Assembly (NCBI GenBank): GCA_963556145.1
Contig: OY744470.1
Coordinates: 744,001-808,000 of the forward strand
Length of the DNA: 64,000 nucleotides
Source of the DNA: Hygrocybe punicea
Taxonomy: Eukaryota; Basidiomycota; Agaricomycetes; Agaricales; Hygrophoraceae
Reading direction: 5' to 3'
The notes below the pieces were generated by a model that made no database searches, was not told the origin of the DNA, and saw only the letters and a program-made list of their open reading frames with translations. The position numbers and the translations under genes were made by a program. Below, piece by piece: positions 32,800-45,689 of this stretch; positions within the stretch are counted from its first letter, which is position 1; each line of letters opens with the position of its first letter.

Positions 32800-33123
32800 T
32801 TATGAGATTGATTTAGAAGTGAGCCCTGAAAGGAGATTCAGAACCCATATAAGACATGAAAACATGACCAAACAACTTGATTATGAATCATAATTGATGC
32901 CATCATCACATGATAATTAGAAGCCAAACTCGGACTAATTTTCCACATTAACACAGATTCCCCCCCCAACTTGCATGGACTCTTTCTCCATAACCGGTCC
33001 GCCGATTTCTTAGAAAATTGGTACAGAGCACCTCAGTAGTGTGCCCAATGGATTGCCAACTTAAATCTGCAACAATTTCATGTCCCAGAATTGTATATAT
33101 ATACATAGAAGACCGGTATAATG
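32800..33123 (+). repeat. Repeat R1, copy b (5' part missing)
   Basis: Nearly identical to 36972-37294. AACCGGTCCGCC at 32992, TATATATATACATAG from about 33094. It starts at the Helitron-like terminus and lacks the first roughly 20 bp. Confidence 0.85.
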
Positions 33124-35339
33124 ACCATAAAGCATTGAGGTCCCATATAATTTTGACATGAGTAGCAACAAGTAGAGGATTATATATTAACAAGTAACCG
33201 GAACCAGAACGGCAACTTGGGTTCCGATTACTTCGGTAACACATCGGAATCGGATCCAGATCCGGTCATGATCACTATTGGTGAGTCACAGATGTCCTCA
33301 ACTTTGAGGGTCCACTCAATGTTCTTCTTGACTGACTTCAATATGTTTCAAGGCGTTCTGTTGCTCATGCATGGGAAGGATACCCCTGATGTAGACAAGG
33401 CTATGGGCCTCTAAAAAGAACATCAAGAGATCTTCAATGACACCAACGTGGATAGTTTTAAATCACTTCATTACTACCCAGATATCGGATTCCATCTACT
33501 GCTGCTACTTAAAACAGACAATTATCAGATCACCAATATGCTGATCACCCACTCTGGATCTCGATTGACAAGGGGTCTTTCGGATTCATTCCTTTTCTTG
33601 CATCCCCTTTGATTGTACTATGCAATATGAAGAAGCATACTATAGCACTGAATGTTCCTGTATATATGGCAATATCATCTGGTTTGAGCAGTGAGGAAAT
33701 TTAGACAATTGGACAGTTGATGTCAACTCTGAACTGGTGTTAATCGGAACGAGTTCCTTTGGGTGCTGATGCTCCATTCAAGCACATGGGCTTTTTTTTT
33801 TTTTTTTTTTTTTCCGATTCTATGTCCATTGGGGCGGAACCTATGTAGGACCTACATGTGGGCGAGTAGGAATAATTATCTAAATAAGGGACCTTCCCTT
33901 TCTGCGTCTCCGACTAGCAAGTGCAATTCCGACGAGTGACCCCCCCGGAAACCCAATGCACACGGGCTTGATTAGAGTGTTGGACTCCATCAAAAGTTGT
34001 TCCATTACATGGTGGTTAACAGAGAAGATCAATGTGAAGTATCTAACTAAATATAAATATAGATTGACTTGTTATTTGAGCATGAGGGATGAGAACATTG
34101 GCATTATATCGGAACCGGTTCCTTTGTTGGGTGCCGATGCTCAATCCAAGCACACATGCTCAATTTGAGTGTTAGAGTTAGTCGGGTCTCATTCGCTGAT
34201 CCCGCAATTAATGTTTCCACTCAACTGGAAATTCATGATATAACTTGGCATGCTCATGATGTACATATACAATGGCGATGTGTGGTAATTTCCCAAATAC
34301 TGGACGAAAACTCTCTTTGCAATTAATGCTGTGTATACACCAAATCAGGTTTCTTCTTCTGGATAAAATACAATGCTTGTACTGCAGACACTCAGCCTTG
34401 GACATTCAGTAGGATCAGTGCTCACCTCCAGTACCTTCCCATCCATCCCCCAACCGGTTTTGGGTGTGCTGACTGCATCAGTCCTGCCCGTTTAATATTG
34501 TATATTAGGCTGGAATCACATCTTGTATCGGAACAACTTCCGATGGTTGGAATTCACAAGTCCAACATTTTGTCTTCATTTATTTCATATCTAATTCTAG
34601 CTGAAGTTGGCTTGTAAGTGAATTCAGTCAGCATTAATCATGAAGCTTACTGAAGCTGGAGCCAGCACAGCACTCGAAAGATGGCTGCAGAGAATTTTTT
34701 GTCTCTCTCATAGTTGTGTACATATCTGTCACAAATTTTAATTGGGCTAACGTTCTGCAAATTTATTCATGCAAAACGGTTCATGTACTTCAGCCTCAGT
34801 CAAATATATTGATCTCATACAGAGCAATGAAAAAACTAATTTTGACCAATAGTAATGAGATAGATAGACATGGTTGGAATCCTTCACAAAATGGTTCCAT
34901 ACAGTATCGGAACCATAGAACCGTAACCGGAGCCGTATCCGGAACCACATTGAAATGTTACTTGCTATTTGGCCTGCTGCTGGTTGAGGTTTGAACCTTG
35001 CATCTGTGCCCTAACCACTCTCACGTCCCTAGCAACTGACATAATCTCACTGTGCATGAAAATGCTAATAGCAGTGTCAAGGTAGCCTCACCTCAAATAT
35101 TATGGCGACTATGAGGTGTCTGATGAATAAGCATATATCTAAGCTTACCAGGAGTGTGTTATTAAAGATTCAGACGTCAAAGATCATGATGGGCACAGAT
35201 AACAAGGTCAGATTGTACACAAGATATTGGTATTTTGTTGGCATGCAAGTATATGCATTCCTGCCGCCCCGCCACCCATACTGCCCAATTCTATTCCACA
35301 CCCTCATTCCCCATTCCCCAGGGAATATCGTTGGGTGCA
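33124..35339. other. No convincing gene; decayed repeats
   Basis: Diverged fragments sharing CGGAAC-CGGTTCC type palindromic blocks (33740, 34105, 34527, 34910) and the phrase TTGGGTGCCGATGCTC. A T22 tract lies at 33792-33813. Short ORFs have no domain features. Confidence 0.45.
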
Positions 35340-36130
35340 CTATGCATCAAGGGTCGAGTGGTGAATCAATCCAGTGGGGTGTGTACACGTACCTGGGCGG
35401 CAAGATGTGGTTGACTTCTGCACGGGTGACTGAAGATAGCAGGGCATGGAACTCATCTGATAGAGGGTCCTGTGCCTTGTCATTATCATCGCTGTCAGGT
35501 TCGGGGCAGAGGATTGGAGATGGACCTTGCCTATGGAGGAGACAAATGCTATGATCTCTATCACAAACGCAGTCTTGAGATATTTCTCTGCAACCTGCGA
35601 CAATGTGGCCTGGGAGGGGAGGTTAATAACAACACACATTGGGGACAAGGGCACACCGATTGTCTCACGGGCACTACTGTGGCCGCCCCTGCTGCTAGCC
35701 TTGATGCCATACTTTGCCAGGTACATGTAGTCTGCATGTGATGGATGGGGAAAGAGGTCTGTCTCGGAGTAGTTGTATAGACGCTTGTCCTCATTTTTTA
35801 TGAGGAGGGCCATGAGTGTGCCCAGGGTAACACCATGTTCAATTCCAGACTGCAAGTGCATGGTGTGTGGTGGTGCAGGATCCAAGAGACAGGCACCGGA
35901 AAAGATAGAAAGGATAGAAGGAGAGCCAAGGCAAAAGAGAAAGAGGACCGAAGGAATCGGGGGAAACATGCACGGCAGCCAACCTCTCTGAGTCGGAATG
36001 CAGGGGGCAGACGGTCTCAGGGCTCCGGGTGTTGGGCTCCAAGTTGCTCTTGGTGGCCTTGCAACATGTCAACACTTGTTGACAGAGTAGCCACAGATGT
36101 GGAACTTGAAGTCGAAGAGGGTGCCATGCT
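35340..36130 (-). CDS. Unrecognised gene, at least two exons
   Basis: The minus strand has an upstream Ser/Thr-rich exon (MSQQLSMAPSSTSSSTSVAT, from about 36127) and, after a GTGCCT-TTGCAG intron, an exon reading SGIEHGVTLGTLMALLIKN, DLFPHPSHADYMYLAKYGIK, PMCVVINLPSQATLSQVAEK and FVIEIIAFVSS. That second exon has the residue balance of real protein over about 110 codons. Beyond it (to 35340) the frame becomes less protein-like and probably includes an intron. I do not recognise the family. Confidence 0.4.
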
Positions 36131-36442
36131 TAGCTGCTGGGACATCCTTAAGCTTAAGCTTTTGTAAACTTTTCCTAGTTTGCTCTGTAGTAAGTGGTGA
36201 ATGACATTGTTTTGTGTAGACCAGTGGGTTGGTTTAAATAATGCTGGTACAGTACTCACAATTACTCAGACCAAGAAAAAGCTGGCAGCAGTTAATACCG
36301 TGAAGCTGGCTTTGTTAACGAATTTCAGTAATACAAGTTTCACTGAATTACATGCAGCATAAGAGAGGGCGGATATGGATGGGAACATACATACATTGCA
36401 GGGTAAAGGTCTAGTGGTCGTCACCAGGAAATTATAAAAGTG

Positions 36443-36466
36443 AAAAAAAAAAAAAAAAAAAAAAAA
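36443..36466. repeat. A24 homopolymer
   Basis: Poly-A of about 24 nt on the + strand. It is preceded by ATTATAAAAGTG; no retroelement ORF or target duplication is evident beside it. Confidence 0.9.
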
Positions 36467-36816
36467 GAAAACTAACTTGGGAAGGTGTCGATACAGCTAA
36501 ATGGAACCGGAACTGGTTCCAGAGGTGCAGTTGGCAGTAAAAAAGAGTGCAATGAAAGAACTAAGAGTCTACGTTGTGAAAATTTGATGGTGTGTACTGT
36601 AAATGGTAAGTAGACTATATTACAAAACAAGCTGTGTGAGATGAAATGTTAAGAAAGAGTGAAACAAGGAAAGGTTGTGCAGTTGCGGTGTCTGATGCAG
36701 CCCCAAGATCGAATTGCCAAGAATGGCAAGTGTTGGTCATGCAACCCTAGACTGGGGTCAACCCTAACCCTGCGGCTGGGCTTGGCCGCCACCGCAACTT
36801 CTTGGCCACATTTCTC

Positions 36817-36960
36817 CACAACCGCTCTGCCGATTTCGACCAATGGGGCACCGTTGGAAAGCTGTCGACCGGGAGATTCTTTTGGGGCCTTAAATCCCAC
36901 AAAGTTTTGGTGCTCAAAATTTCGACTCTGCACTCACTATCCCTATAAAGTGCAGGATGC
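36817..36960 (+). promoter_or_regulatory. Diverged AACCG-TATA promoter module
   Basis: AACCGCTCTGCCGATTT at 36820, AAAGTTTTGGTGCTCAAAATTT at about 36900 and CCCTATAAAG at 36951. The order matches the module at 26201-26329 (AACCGGTCCGCC, TTTTGGTGCAAATTTT, CATATATAAA). R1 copy c begins at its TATA. Confidence 0.5.
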
Positions 36961-37294
36961 TCACAATACAGTTATGAGATTGATTTAGAAGTGAGCCCTG
37001 AAAGGAGATTCAGAACCCATATAAGACATGAAAACATGACCAAACAACTTGATTATGAATCATAATTGATGCCATCATCACATGATAATTAGAAGCCAAA
37101 CTCGGACTAATTTCCCACATTAACACAGATTCCCCCCCCAACTTGCATGGACTCTTTCTCCATAACCGGTCCGCCGATTTCTTAGAAAATTGGTACAGAG
37201 CACCTCAGTAGTGTGCCCAATGGATTGCCAACTTAAATCTGCAACAATTTCATGTCCCAGAATTGTATATATATACATAGAAGACCGGTATAAT
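36953..37294 (+). repeat. Repeat R1, copy c (complete)
   Basis: Runs from TATAAAGTGCAGG to GGTATAATG. AACCGGTCCGCC at 37164 and TATATATATACATAG at about 37265. It is placed upstream of module C. Confidence 0.85.
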
Positions 37295-37600
37295 GTAGTT
37301 CGGTGCTGACTAAGCAGGTCGCTGTCTCGCACATGGCCAGGGTGACAACAGGGCGACCGGGTGGCTGCAGGGTGAACCGGTGCGTGTACCTGTTTGCTTG
37401 GCTGGAGAATCTTGACCGTGGACCCTGAAAACCCCCCGGCGAATGTCGTTCGGTGCTGACTAAGCAAGTTCCCGTCTCAGAAATGGCCAGGGTGACCGCA
37501 GGGTGACTGTGCCGTGACTGGGTGAACCGCTGCGCGTGCATGTTTGCTTGGCTGGCGAGAATCGACCGTGGACCCTGAAAACCCCCAGCCACCATCACCC
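37295..37600. repeat. Two tandem copies of a roughly 150-bp unit
   Basis: TTCGGTGCTGACTAAGCA at about 37298 and 37449, each followed by ATGGCCAGGGTGAC, TGTTTGCTTGGCTGG and CGTGGACCCTGAAAACCCCC. It sits between R1 and the TATAAAT box (37627) of the next gene. Confidence 0.85.
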
Positions 37601-37678
37601 TGACCTTCCCACGCCTCCAGGTTCCTTATAAATCCCAGTTCTCTGCCAGGGTAACCAGGGTGGATATTCCTGTGTTGA

Positions 37679-39079
37679 ATGGAATCGGAATCTTAGTAGT
37701 CATCGAACTGGTAGGTTGTGCAATCAGCAATGCTTCGTTATCCTCATTGGTTGTTACAGTCTGGACTCACCGTTGACTGAGCTTGAAATAGTGGTTCATA
37801 ATTCTGTGACATCGTCAGACAATGATGAAATGTAAGCTTGGGTATTGTGTTGAAGCTTCCTCTGTCATAATCATTTTTTCAAGTGATCAATCTAATTTAA
37901 TCCAAGCAAATGATGACTTGGAAGATTTGTGGTCATATGATGACGATCATAACCCTTTAAGGTAAGTAAGTGTACTTGCAAAATTTGGACTCTGGAGAGC
38001 TTACTTGTGTTGTTTGATTTTTGTGATTTTATGATAACAGTAAGGATTATTTGCAGACAGCTGTTGTGGGGCCAATTCCAGGTGCTATAAATACGTTTCA
38101 CATGAGATAACTAATCTAAATATGTCTTACTGGGCTGAATATAGATGCTACAGAAAGGTTGGAGGTTGAGGTAACCAGCAAGAAGAGGACGGTGTATGAA
38201 GACTGGTATGTGGATCTTTGATCGCTGTTAAACTTATTCCAAAACATGCCTCAGGACTCCTCCGTATGTGCCTCAAGATTTATCAGAGTGTGTTATATTT
38301 TTCACTTGGAGCATAAACATTTCATCATTGGTTTGGTCTGTAATTTCAGGGATTCCTCACCAGCCGTTGCAGTGGGGAGGGTTAGTGCATCTTCCTCGGA
38401 AGAAGAAACTTTAATGGCCAGTTTTCAACGAAAAGAAGCTCATGTTGTGTCTTCTTCTGACGAGGAAGATACCTTGTTTGCCAAGTGGAAGAAACAGCAC
38501 AAATCTGCCCCAATCGGAACCCCTAAATCTGGTGGGAAGAAGAAGACTTACACCTTGAAAACTGCCATCGTAGTCAGTCCCAGGAAGGGAGATCGCGCTA
38601 AATCTGCTGGAATTGACACGAGCAAAACATCCACCCATCAACAACAAGAAGCTTCAATTGTTTTCCTGGATGGTTTGGCCCATTCATTGGAAAGATTGGC
38701 AAACTTGACTAAAGATAATGGATCTCGTGGTGTAAGCCCTCATTTGTTCAATTCCTCTTGTGAATTATTTTTATCAGGTTGGATTGTTTCTAGAAGACAA
38801 TGGATGAGTTACTGTCATTTTTTGAGACTTGGAATGCATTGTGGGCTAGCCATGAACGCGACTGTTTGGATAAAATCAAGTCCATCAGGGCTGATTCCAA
38901 AACAAAGGTAATGAAACTTCTTTTCATCAGAATCACTGCTGAAACTCCTTGGATAGAAATCTGTCGGCAAAGCCTTTTTGAAGAAAATAGTGCCTTGGTT
39001 GAAGGAACATGGTAATGATGATCAGAAATTGATGCAAGGGGTAATCTCTATGGCCTTGGCATTCACGGGCAACATGTAG
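37679..39079 (+). CDS. Module copy C: small acidic/basic protein, unknown
   Basis: About eight exons with clean GT-AG borders, with a TATAAAT box at 37627 some 50 nt before the start. The predicted product begins MESESYLDSPLTELEIVVHN, then NLIQANDDLEDLWSYDDD, RLEVEVTSKKRTVYEDW, a Ser/Glu-rich stretch (ASSSEEETLMASF, SSSDEEDTLFAKWKKQ), a Lys-rich patch (KSGGKKKTYTLK), a helix (VFLDGLAHSLERLANL) and a C-terminal helical segment (MDELLSFFETWNALWASHE, VGKAFLKKIVPWLKEHG), ending at 39077-39079. It has CK2-like acidic Ser clusters and a probable nuclear signal. No relative was found beside copies A or D. It runs in the same direction as the rest of module C. Function unknown. Confidence 0.55.
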
Positions 39080-39555
39080 ATAATGGTTAGACCTGGATAT
39101 GTGTTAGAATCATATTGTTTGCTCTCATATATACTCAGGCTTGGATGTTGCTAGCTTATATTTTCTGGCAACTAAACTCAGACTGGGGTTTGGTCGGGTT
39201 TTTTTCTAATAGTGTTCTGACCACTTTTACTCACCACATCGCTGCATGACTATAATCTCACCACAAAGGAAGAGGTTAAGCTAAAAAGCTAAAAAGCCAG
39301 CTAACTCCCAAAACCCTAACTTGAAATGTAACTGGATTGCTGCATGACTGGCCATAATACAAGTAAGACACATATCCCCATAAGCTAACCAAAGACCAGC
39401 TAACTCCCAAAATCCTAACCAACCTGGCAATTGTTTGCTCACATGATTTCGTTTGGCTGACTAACCCAGCTCACTCTCACTCTCTTCACCTCATGTCAGC
39501 TCTATGCGGTTTTGGTATTTGACGCTCATCTGATGCAACTCTCCATGATTATTAG
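39080..39555. other. Intergenic, short duplication
   Basis: CCAGCTAACTCCCAAAA(A/T)CCTAAC occurs twice (about 39296 and 39402). No gene is seen. Confidence 0.4.
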
Positions 39556-40801
39556 ATGGCTTCATCCCGGAACTTGATCAGACAAGAACTCAAACCCAAT
39601 AATTCCAAGTTTGGAAAATTGGCCACCTACGAGTCTCTGAAAAGTAGGTTGGTTGTCTGAACTTACCTGGGCATTGACCCTTGGACTTTCTTTGTCTATA
39701 GTCATGGGTAACTCGGAGGATGGTTTGGTGGAATTCTTTCGTGGGGACCAGTAAGGTCTTGCTTTTGCTTCTTCCTCATCTAACCTCTCTTTGCGGTTAG
39801 TGTCATGGTTGTCCCTCATGAAGAAGACTTGGGTGAATTGGATAATGATGGTTTTTTGGCCAACCCGGATAATTATTATCATGCAACCATTGTGGACATT
39901 CGAGGAAACTTGGACAAATCAGGATCGGTCTGTTTTCATTCTCTAAAACTTTCAACTGTCCAATCTTGGAGTAGATTTGGATCAAGATAAGTTGGTTTTA
40001 TACTGCAGACCATATTAGGTCTGTCTTCCCCACAGAGAGTGCTCATCTGTGAGTGGTTATTGCATTGTACCCTTCTCAAATAGTGCTTCATGGGTAGCAG
40101 GCCATTGGACAAAATGGGTTCAAATGAGTTGGTGGCTTCCAATCACGAGGACATTATTGATGCTGCTTGTATTGAATGTAAGTCTTTGACTTCTCTCAAA
40201 CATCAACCAGCAAGTTGAGCTTGTCGGACAGCGCCCTCTTCCTTGCTACACTTCGATGACACTTTGTGTCTGCATTCCGACATCCCAACTGATTCCTATT
40301 ATTCACGTTGGACTCTCAACGTCAAATCCATGACATTCACAGTGCGGTTAAATCATCTTCTCCTGATATTTCTGTGCTGATTTGACTTATTTTCAGAAGC
40401 TCAAAACGTCCTGTGTCATAGGCTGTCATGGTTTGTATGCGCCAGAAAGTGACATTCAGCGTTGGTGTTCCACTTGTCAGACATGGTTTCACACAGAGTG
40501 TATGGAGGTCCAACAGGAGGAACCTACATTCGAAATAACAGGCCTAAAATCTCCGCCTGCCGGTGTTGATGAAGATCTCCTAACCATTGCAATTAAACCA
40601 ATAGAGCGGGGACTTCTTTCAATTCATGGGTTGGTCGGCAATGGCGAACAGCAATTGTTTTCCAGATGGTTGTTATCCGAGGCCAATAAAGGGGAGAAGA
40701 ACTGTTCTCTGCAAAATCTCAGCAAAAAGTATGTGAGGAGAGTTATGGGTGATAATCCTGTGTATTATGAATGTCCTTATTGCACACGTAGTTGGATTTA
40801 G
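39556..40801 (+). CDS. Module copy C: BAH-PHD chromatin reader
   Basis: Exons read in order: MASSRNLIRQELKP; NSEDGLVEFFRGD; HVMVVPHEEDLGELDND with NYYHATIVDIRGNL; IWIKISWFYTADHIRSVF; GSNELVASNHEDIIDAACIE; LHFDDTLCLHSD with YYSRWTLNV; then the PHD exon (about 40397-40801). BAH hallmarks are the FFRGDHVMVV strand, WIKISWFY and ELVASNHEDI. The finger is CVIGC, WCSTCQTWFHTEC, then CPYC near the end (C4HC3-like). Architecture matches H3 methyl-lysine readers (EBS/SHL, EPR-1). In contrast to copies A and D, this gene lies head-to-tail with the Ulp1/large-protein gene, 85 bp upstream, so it does not share a divergent promoter. Confidence 0.75.
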
Positions 40802-40886
40802 TCATTTCCCTGCTCACCTTACGTGATGCCTCGTGTAGGTTGCGGGTTGTGCCTGTATTACGTATTGTATCTTGCTTTCCGTCATC

Positions 40887-43800
40887 ATGTCTGACTCTTC
40901 GACTTCATCGGATTCCAAATTTTCTGATGACCTGCTCTCCGTAGCAAAAGAATTTCAAGGAAAGCTGGACTTGATCGCCTCTCGAGTCTCCTCCTCATCA
41001 TCTTCTTCTGATCCTATGGACTCATTGTCTGTCAATCCCACATGGAAATCCATCCTGACCTCCTCTCAGGCCTCTCAGTTGACTTCTAAGCAACTGCAAT
41101 CAGCGTTTGATGTTTTAGCTGGGTTGCCTTCTCAAAATTTCGCCTCCTCTTCCTCCAATGAATCCACACACTCGGACACTTCCGATGGTTATCAGCCGTC
41201 TGGTGACATTGTGCCTTTGCAACTTGAAGACTGGAATATCAATCCCTCCACATCTAATGCTGGTGAATCTCAGAATGAACATGGGCCTGATAACAATGAT
41301 CAGCATGACAAAGGTGGGCTTCAACAATCCCATAGCTTAGCTTTCAGCCTCATTTATCTTTATCTTTATTTCAAGACCTGATTCTTTGTAATCCTATGGT
41401 GTGGAGTGTTCCTCTGTTGGAGATTCAAACTTTGTGCATTGGAAAGTGGTTGGATCAAACCATAATCAACTTTTATCTCCTTCACCATTGGCTCCACAAC
41501 CGAGATGATGCCCTCTTTTACCTGGTGAACTTGGAATTGACTCTGAATTCGAGAATTATGCCAAATCAGATGCAATTGGATTCTTATGAATCTTATACTG
41601 GTCGACTTCGCCCATTTCCTCCACGTCCTGTGATCGCAGTTATAGGTCATTCTCATCATTTTTTTGTCGCCATCTTCGATTACACTGCAATGATGGCCTA
41701 TGTTCTGGGTTCGAGAATCTCTCACTCAGGTTATTATCATATCGACTTTCCCTGGCATGATTGGAATGGTCCACGGTTGTGGAATTTCTTGGCTGCTCTT
41801 CATGGTTGGCAAGCTGGAGACATAAATGAAGTCGAGGTGGTAGCCAGACAATGGCGTCAGGTCTGTCTTGTGCTCAAAATTCAGTTGATCTTTCTTTACA
41901 CTTCTCTTTTCAGAATGGATTGGATTGTGGTCCGATAACTGTCTCGGTGATTTTAGCTCTCTTGTCCAGAGGGTTGGAATTCGATGATTCCGGTCACATT
42001 CTCTGTCCCTCCATTCCTTGCGCTCATCTCCAGAGGCAGCATATGTTTGAGGTTATAGTGGAACAAACATTTATTTGCTTCACCACCTGGAAAGCCATGA
42101 AAGAGTCCCATCCCATTGCTTGGGTTACTGAACCCATCCAAGCTTCCGTGGATATGCTGGAGTCTGGTCAAGAATGGCTGACCAAAATCAGCAGAATGTC
42201 AAAACAATTTAAGAAGGCCCAATCCCATTGCCCAGATTGCAAACGAAGTAGAACCATTATGGCGGCCAAGATCAAATCCTCGTCTAACCCACATTCAAGT
42301 TCCAATGATAGCCAGAGTGGCAATGAGCCGGAGAGCGAGGACCAGGAGAGCAGTGAGTAACATTCTTGTGTTTCTGATGAGTATTCCTTTTACCTTGGCG
42401 CTATCTGCAGGACAACAAAAATTCCCTGCTCATCTCAAGAATAATACATTCATGAAAGGGGCTCGAAACAGAGCATTCTTGGTGCCTCGTAGGTTGAAAG
42501 CCACCGACAACACAATTCCCTTGCCACCCCAACGTTTCATCCCTCTTCCTTCTAATTCCAATTTTGATGAGTATTTCCTGGGGCCTACCTTGGAAGACAA
42601 TGCGACGTATCCAAAATATCTTGACAATTTCCCAACCAATCCTTTTGCCATGCCCACCATCCGTTCATCATGGGAACATTACAAAGACTATGGTTACAGG
42701 TTGGAACCCAGTTTCGCCCTCATGTTCAATAATGTCGACCCCATCCTCGTCCAAGAACATCTCCTGCCTGTCGGGTCATCACTCACAGGGGAAAGCACCT
42801 CCGATCACATCACCGGTGATTATTCTCTGGCAAGACGTGGTCACGAGGACATCAATGTCGATGTTAACGATATCGTGACTATGGGAATGGAAGACATGTT
42901 GTCTCATGCTGGTAGAGAAAACTCCATAGAGAGTTTCAATGCCTTTGTTTGCGGTCGATCTTCTTATGGCCATTATATCCACCTATCTCTCGAGGAAGAC
43001 AAAGTTCATTTGGAGGAAGATGAAATAACCTCGTGTTTCGACATCGATAGCATGATCTGGGTCACTCACAAACTCCATTTTCTTCAAGCCATCAAGATGT
43101 TCGTGTTGCCATACGAAAGGAGGGAAGCTCCTATCCACAGAAACAATCACGTTTATGTGGACATCCTTCTTCCTCGTTCAGAGCTCGACAAGGACAGCGG
43201 TGGTCGATCAGAGTGGCTATCCAAGTCATTTCCTTTGTCTGGAATACCTCACACCCACTTTGCTCATCTTGGAGATGGTGCAGGAAGCGTGAACATATAT
43301 GTTTTCTTTCCACGGATGATTCACCGGGACGAGTTCAGGGGCTTTCGAGTCAACCGGATTCCTTTCGAAGTGCAATCTTTGTGGTTTACAGAGGTCGTCC
43401 TCCCTTCCATCATTGCCTCCACAGTTCCTGGCTGTTTGGAGTACACAGATTTCACTCTGGATGAGTGGAGATGGAAGGCTTCAGTAAATCATAGATTCGT
43501 CGACACCAAGACCACTCCTGTTCGTGCTTCTGCCCTCGATGATTTGCAGTATTGCATGAAGAAAATCATTATGGAAAATCCTGACAATCTCGATCTCTTC
43601 GGTTCCTTCTTCTTCGTTTGCGACTTTCGAAGCTCCAAAGGCCTTACCGTGGAGGATGACCCCTATCAAGCTTTGATGAGGGAGTACCCCGGAATGGATT
43701 GGGACTATGCTATGGATCGATCCAATGGACAGCTCTTCCTCGACTTTGGGATTTCTTTCCATCCAAATCCCAAAGATGCAACCCCTTTGGTCGGTCTTTG

Positions 43801-45600
43801 GAAGCTGCCCGTTGTGCAAGGTTCATATCAAGCCGCTGGGATGAAGCAGAGCACCATCCATAACACCAACACTCTGGCACAGTACGGTGGCATGCAGGCT
43901 GAAATGCAACAGGAGAGGATGAAGGCAGTCCAGTTTACTTTTCGTTCTTCCTATGGCCTGTACTTTGAGGCCATTCGCCGTCCAGGGTCTAACTCCTACT
44001 TTTGCGAGGACCGTGAGGCTTACTTTGCCTCCCCCACTTTCCTCGACTGTTGCAAAAGATATGGTGGCATGTTCAAGGGTGCCAAAAGAAAGTCATTCGG
44101 GGTTAGAGAAGAAATTCGTGGAAGTGGACTGGCCATCAAGACGGCTTTGATGTCTGCAAAAAGAAAGGCTAGTTTGCTGTGTGTCTCTGGTGGTTTTCTT
44201 CTACATCTGACTTGCAGTATTTTGTGATCCAGGCATTGGATTACTTGCGGTCAGATCCCGTGTTGTGGGTTAAATCCGATCTTTGGTTCACCTTTGTGGG
44301 AAGGAGAATGTTGGAGCTCAAAAACTTCCAACTCAAGTTGTCGAAATCACGTCCCTCCAACTATGGAATCATCACTAGTCTGATCATGCATCTGATCCGG
44401 AACATCATCACCACCCCCATAAACATCTACAGCTATCTTAACGCTGCTCTCATTGACCTCAATTTTGGTCCCTGCATAGAAAGATTTGGAATGTTCTTTC
44501 TGCATGATATAGACATTTCCAGCAACATCTTTCTTCCAGGATTGGAGCAAAACGACGACGACGAGGTGGCCAAGGTGATGAAGCTGGACAAGAGGGCACG
44601 AAAAAAGGCTAGGACAATCAATTTCATCAATTCTGAACCAAATGCTCAGTATCCCATCGGTGACTCGCCTCCCTGGAAGTTGGTGGTTCAAGCTGTTCAA
44701 GACTCACCGGAGACGATGTTGAAGGCTTGGGAATGGAGTGCCATGTATGACCAGCACGCCCAGGCCAATGATCTATTTATCAGAATGACGGTTGATCTCT
44801 GGCTTACCGTGGTGGACGATGCCATGTATGGCCTACCTCCCAAGCCCACCACCCTTCAAGAAGCCATGGAATGTTGGACGGTACAAGCCATACAGGCATC
44901 TTTTCGTAACTGCACGTTCTTGGCTTCAAGCTACAATCTTCGAGGGGCAAAGACCGGACAAAAACACTCTTCGTTTCGCTCGATGCTCTCCATCTTTTTC
45001 CCCGCTCCCGATGCTGGTTTCAATGCCAACTCTGTTTGGCTGCCATTGATAGATAAGGGTTATATTGGGGAATATCATCATCTGTGCAAGACACTTTCCG
45101 AGCGTCGGCTCCTGGAGATTAACACGGGGCTTAGCATCATCTTTGCTCACCTTCAGTGTCTTCCTGTCAGCAAACGATGCCAGGAAGGTGGAAGAAGATG
45201 TGGAACGATATGGAAGACACGCAATGGTTACATTGAGCTGGTCACCAACTCAAGATACTACAAGCTGGCCAGGATTGGGAATGTCACCAGAGAGAAGAAA
45301 CCGGTGAGAACGAGGGTAAAGGCATCCACAGCTGTGATAGCTGCGAAATTGGATCAAGAGCATCGCGGAATCCCATACAAAGTAAGCAGACGTGAATACA
45401 GGGATCGTCAAAAGTCCTGGAAGAAGGCAAATTTCCGCAAGCCTCCAGCAAGAAGACAAGAGGTCCAATCTGAGGAGAGCAGTGTCAGTGAAAGCAACGG
45501 TGATTCCACTGATGACAGCGACGATGGTGGCAGTGGGAGTTCAGAGATTGAGAAGAGTGGTGATACATGTTCAGAGAATGATGAGACAGGTGAAGAGTAG
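40887..45600 (+). CDS. Module copy C: Ulp1-like protease fused to a large unknown domain
   Basis: Exon 1 (MSDSSTSSDSKFSDDLLSVA, Ser-rich) ends near 41315. The Ulp1-like exon reads QTLCIGKWLDQTIINFYLLH, GHSHHFFVAIFDY (His) and WNGPRLWNFLAALHGW. A 53-bp intron (41861-41913) precedes NGLDCGPITVSV (Cys). A CPDC pair closes the domain. A further intron (about 42358-42410) leads to the large domain (PPQRFIPLPSNSNFDEYF, CFDIDSMIWVT, NHVYVDILLPRSELDKDSGG, MDWDYAMDRSNGQLFLDFG, KSFGVREEIRGSGLAIK). An intron ending at about 44217 leads to the C-terminal domain (FGMFFLHDIDIS, YPIGDSPPWK, YKLARIG) and an acidic tail. The Asp expected after the Ulp1 His is replaced (YVLGSR). I infer a mobile-element protein that may remove SUMO-like tags; the large domain is unknown and could be a transposase. 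Confidence 0.78.
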
Positions 45601-45689
45601 TAGTGTCTAGACATTGAGCAGCATGAAAATACTTGTCCTAGAGGCTATTGAACCATTAGATATCAATGGAATCATCTCCAAGACGGTTT

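Noticed and set aside
35102..35554. Plus-strand 150-residue ORF
   Set aside because: It overlaps a more protein-like minus-strand exon and its own composition is irregular.
33792..36466. Retroelement bounded by the T22 and A24 tracts
   Set aside because: No reverse transcriptase, integrase or flanking duplication was seen between or beside the tracts.
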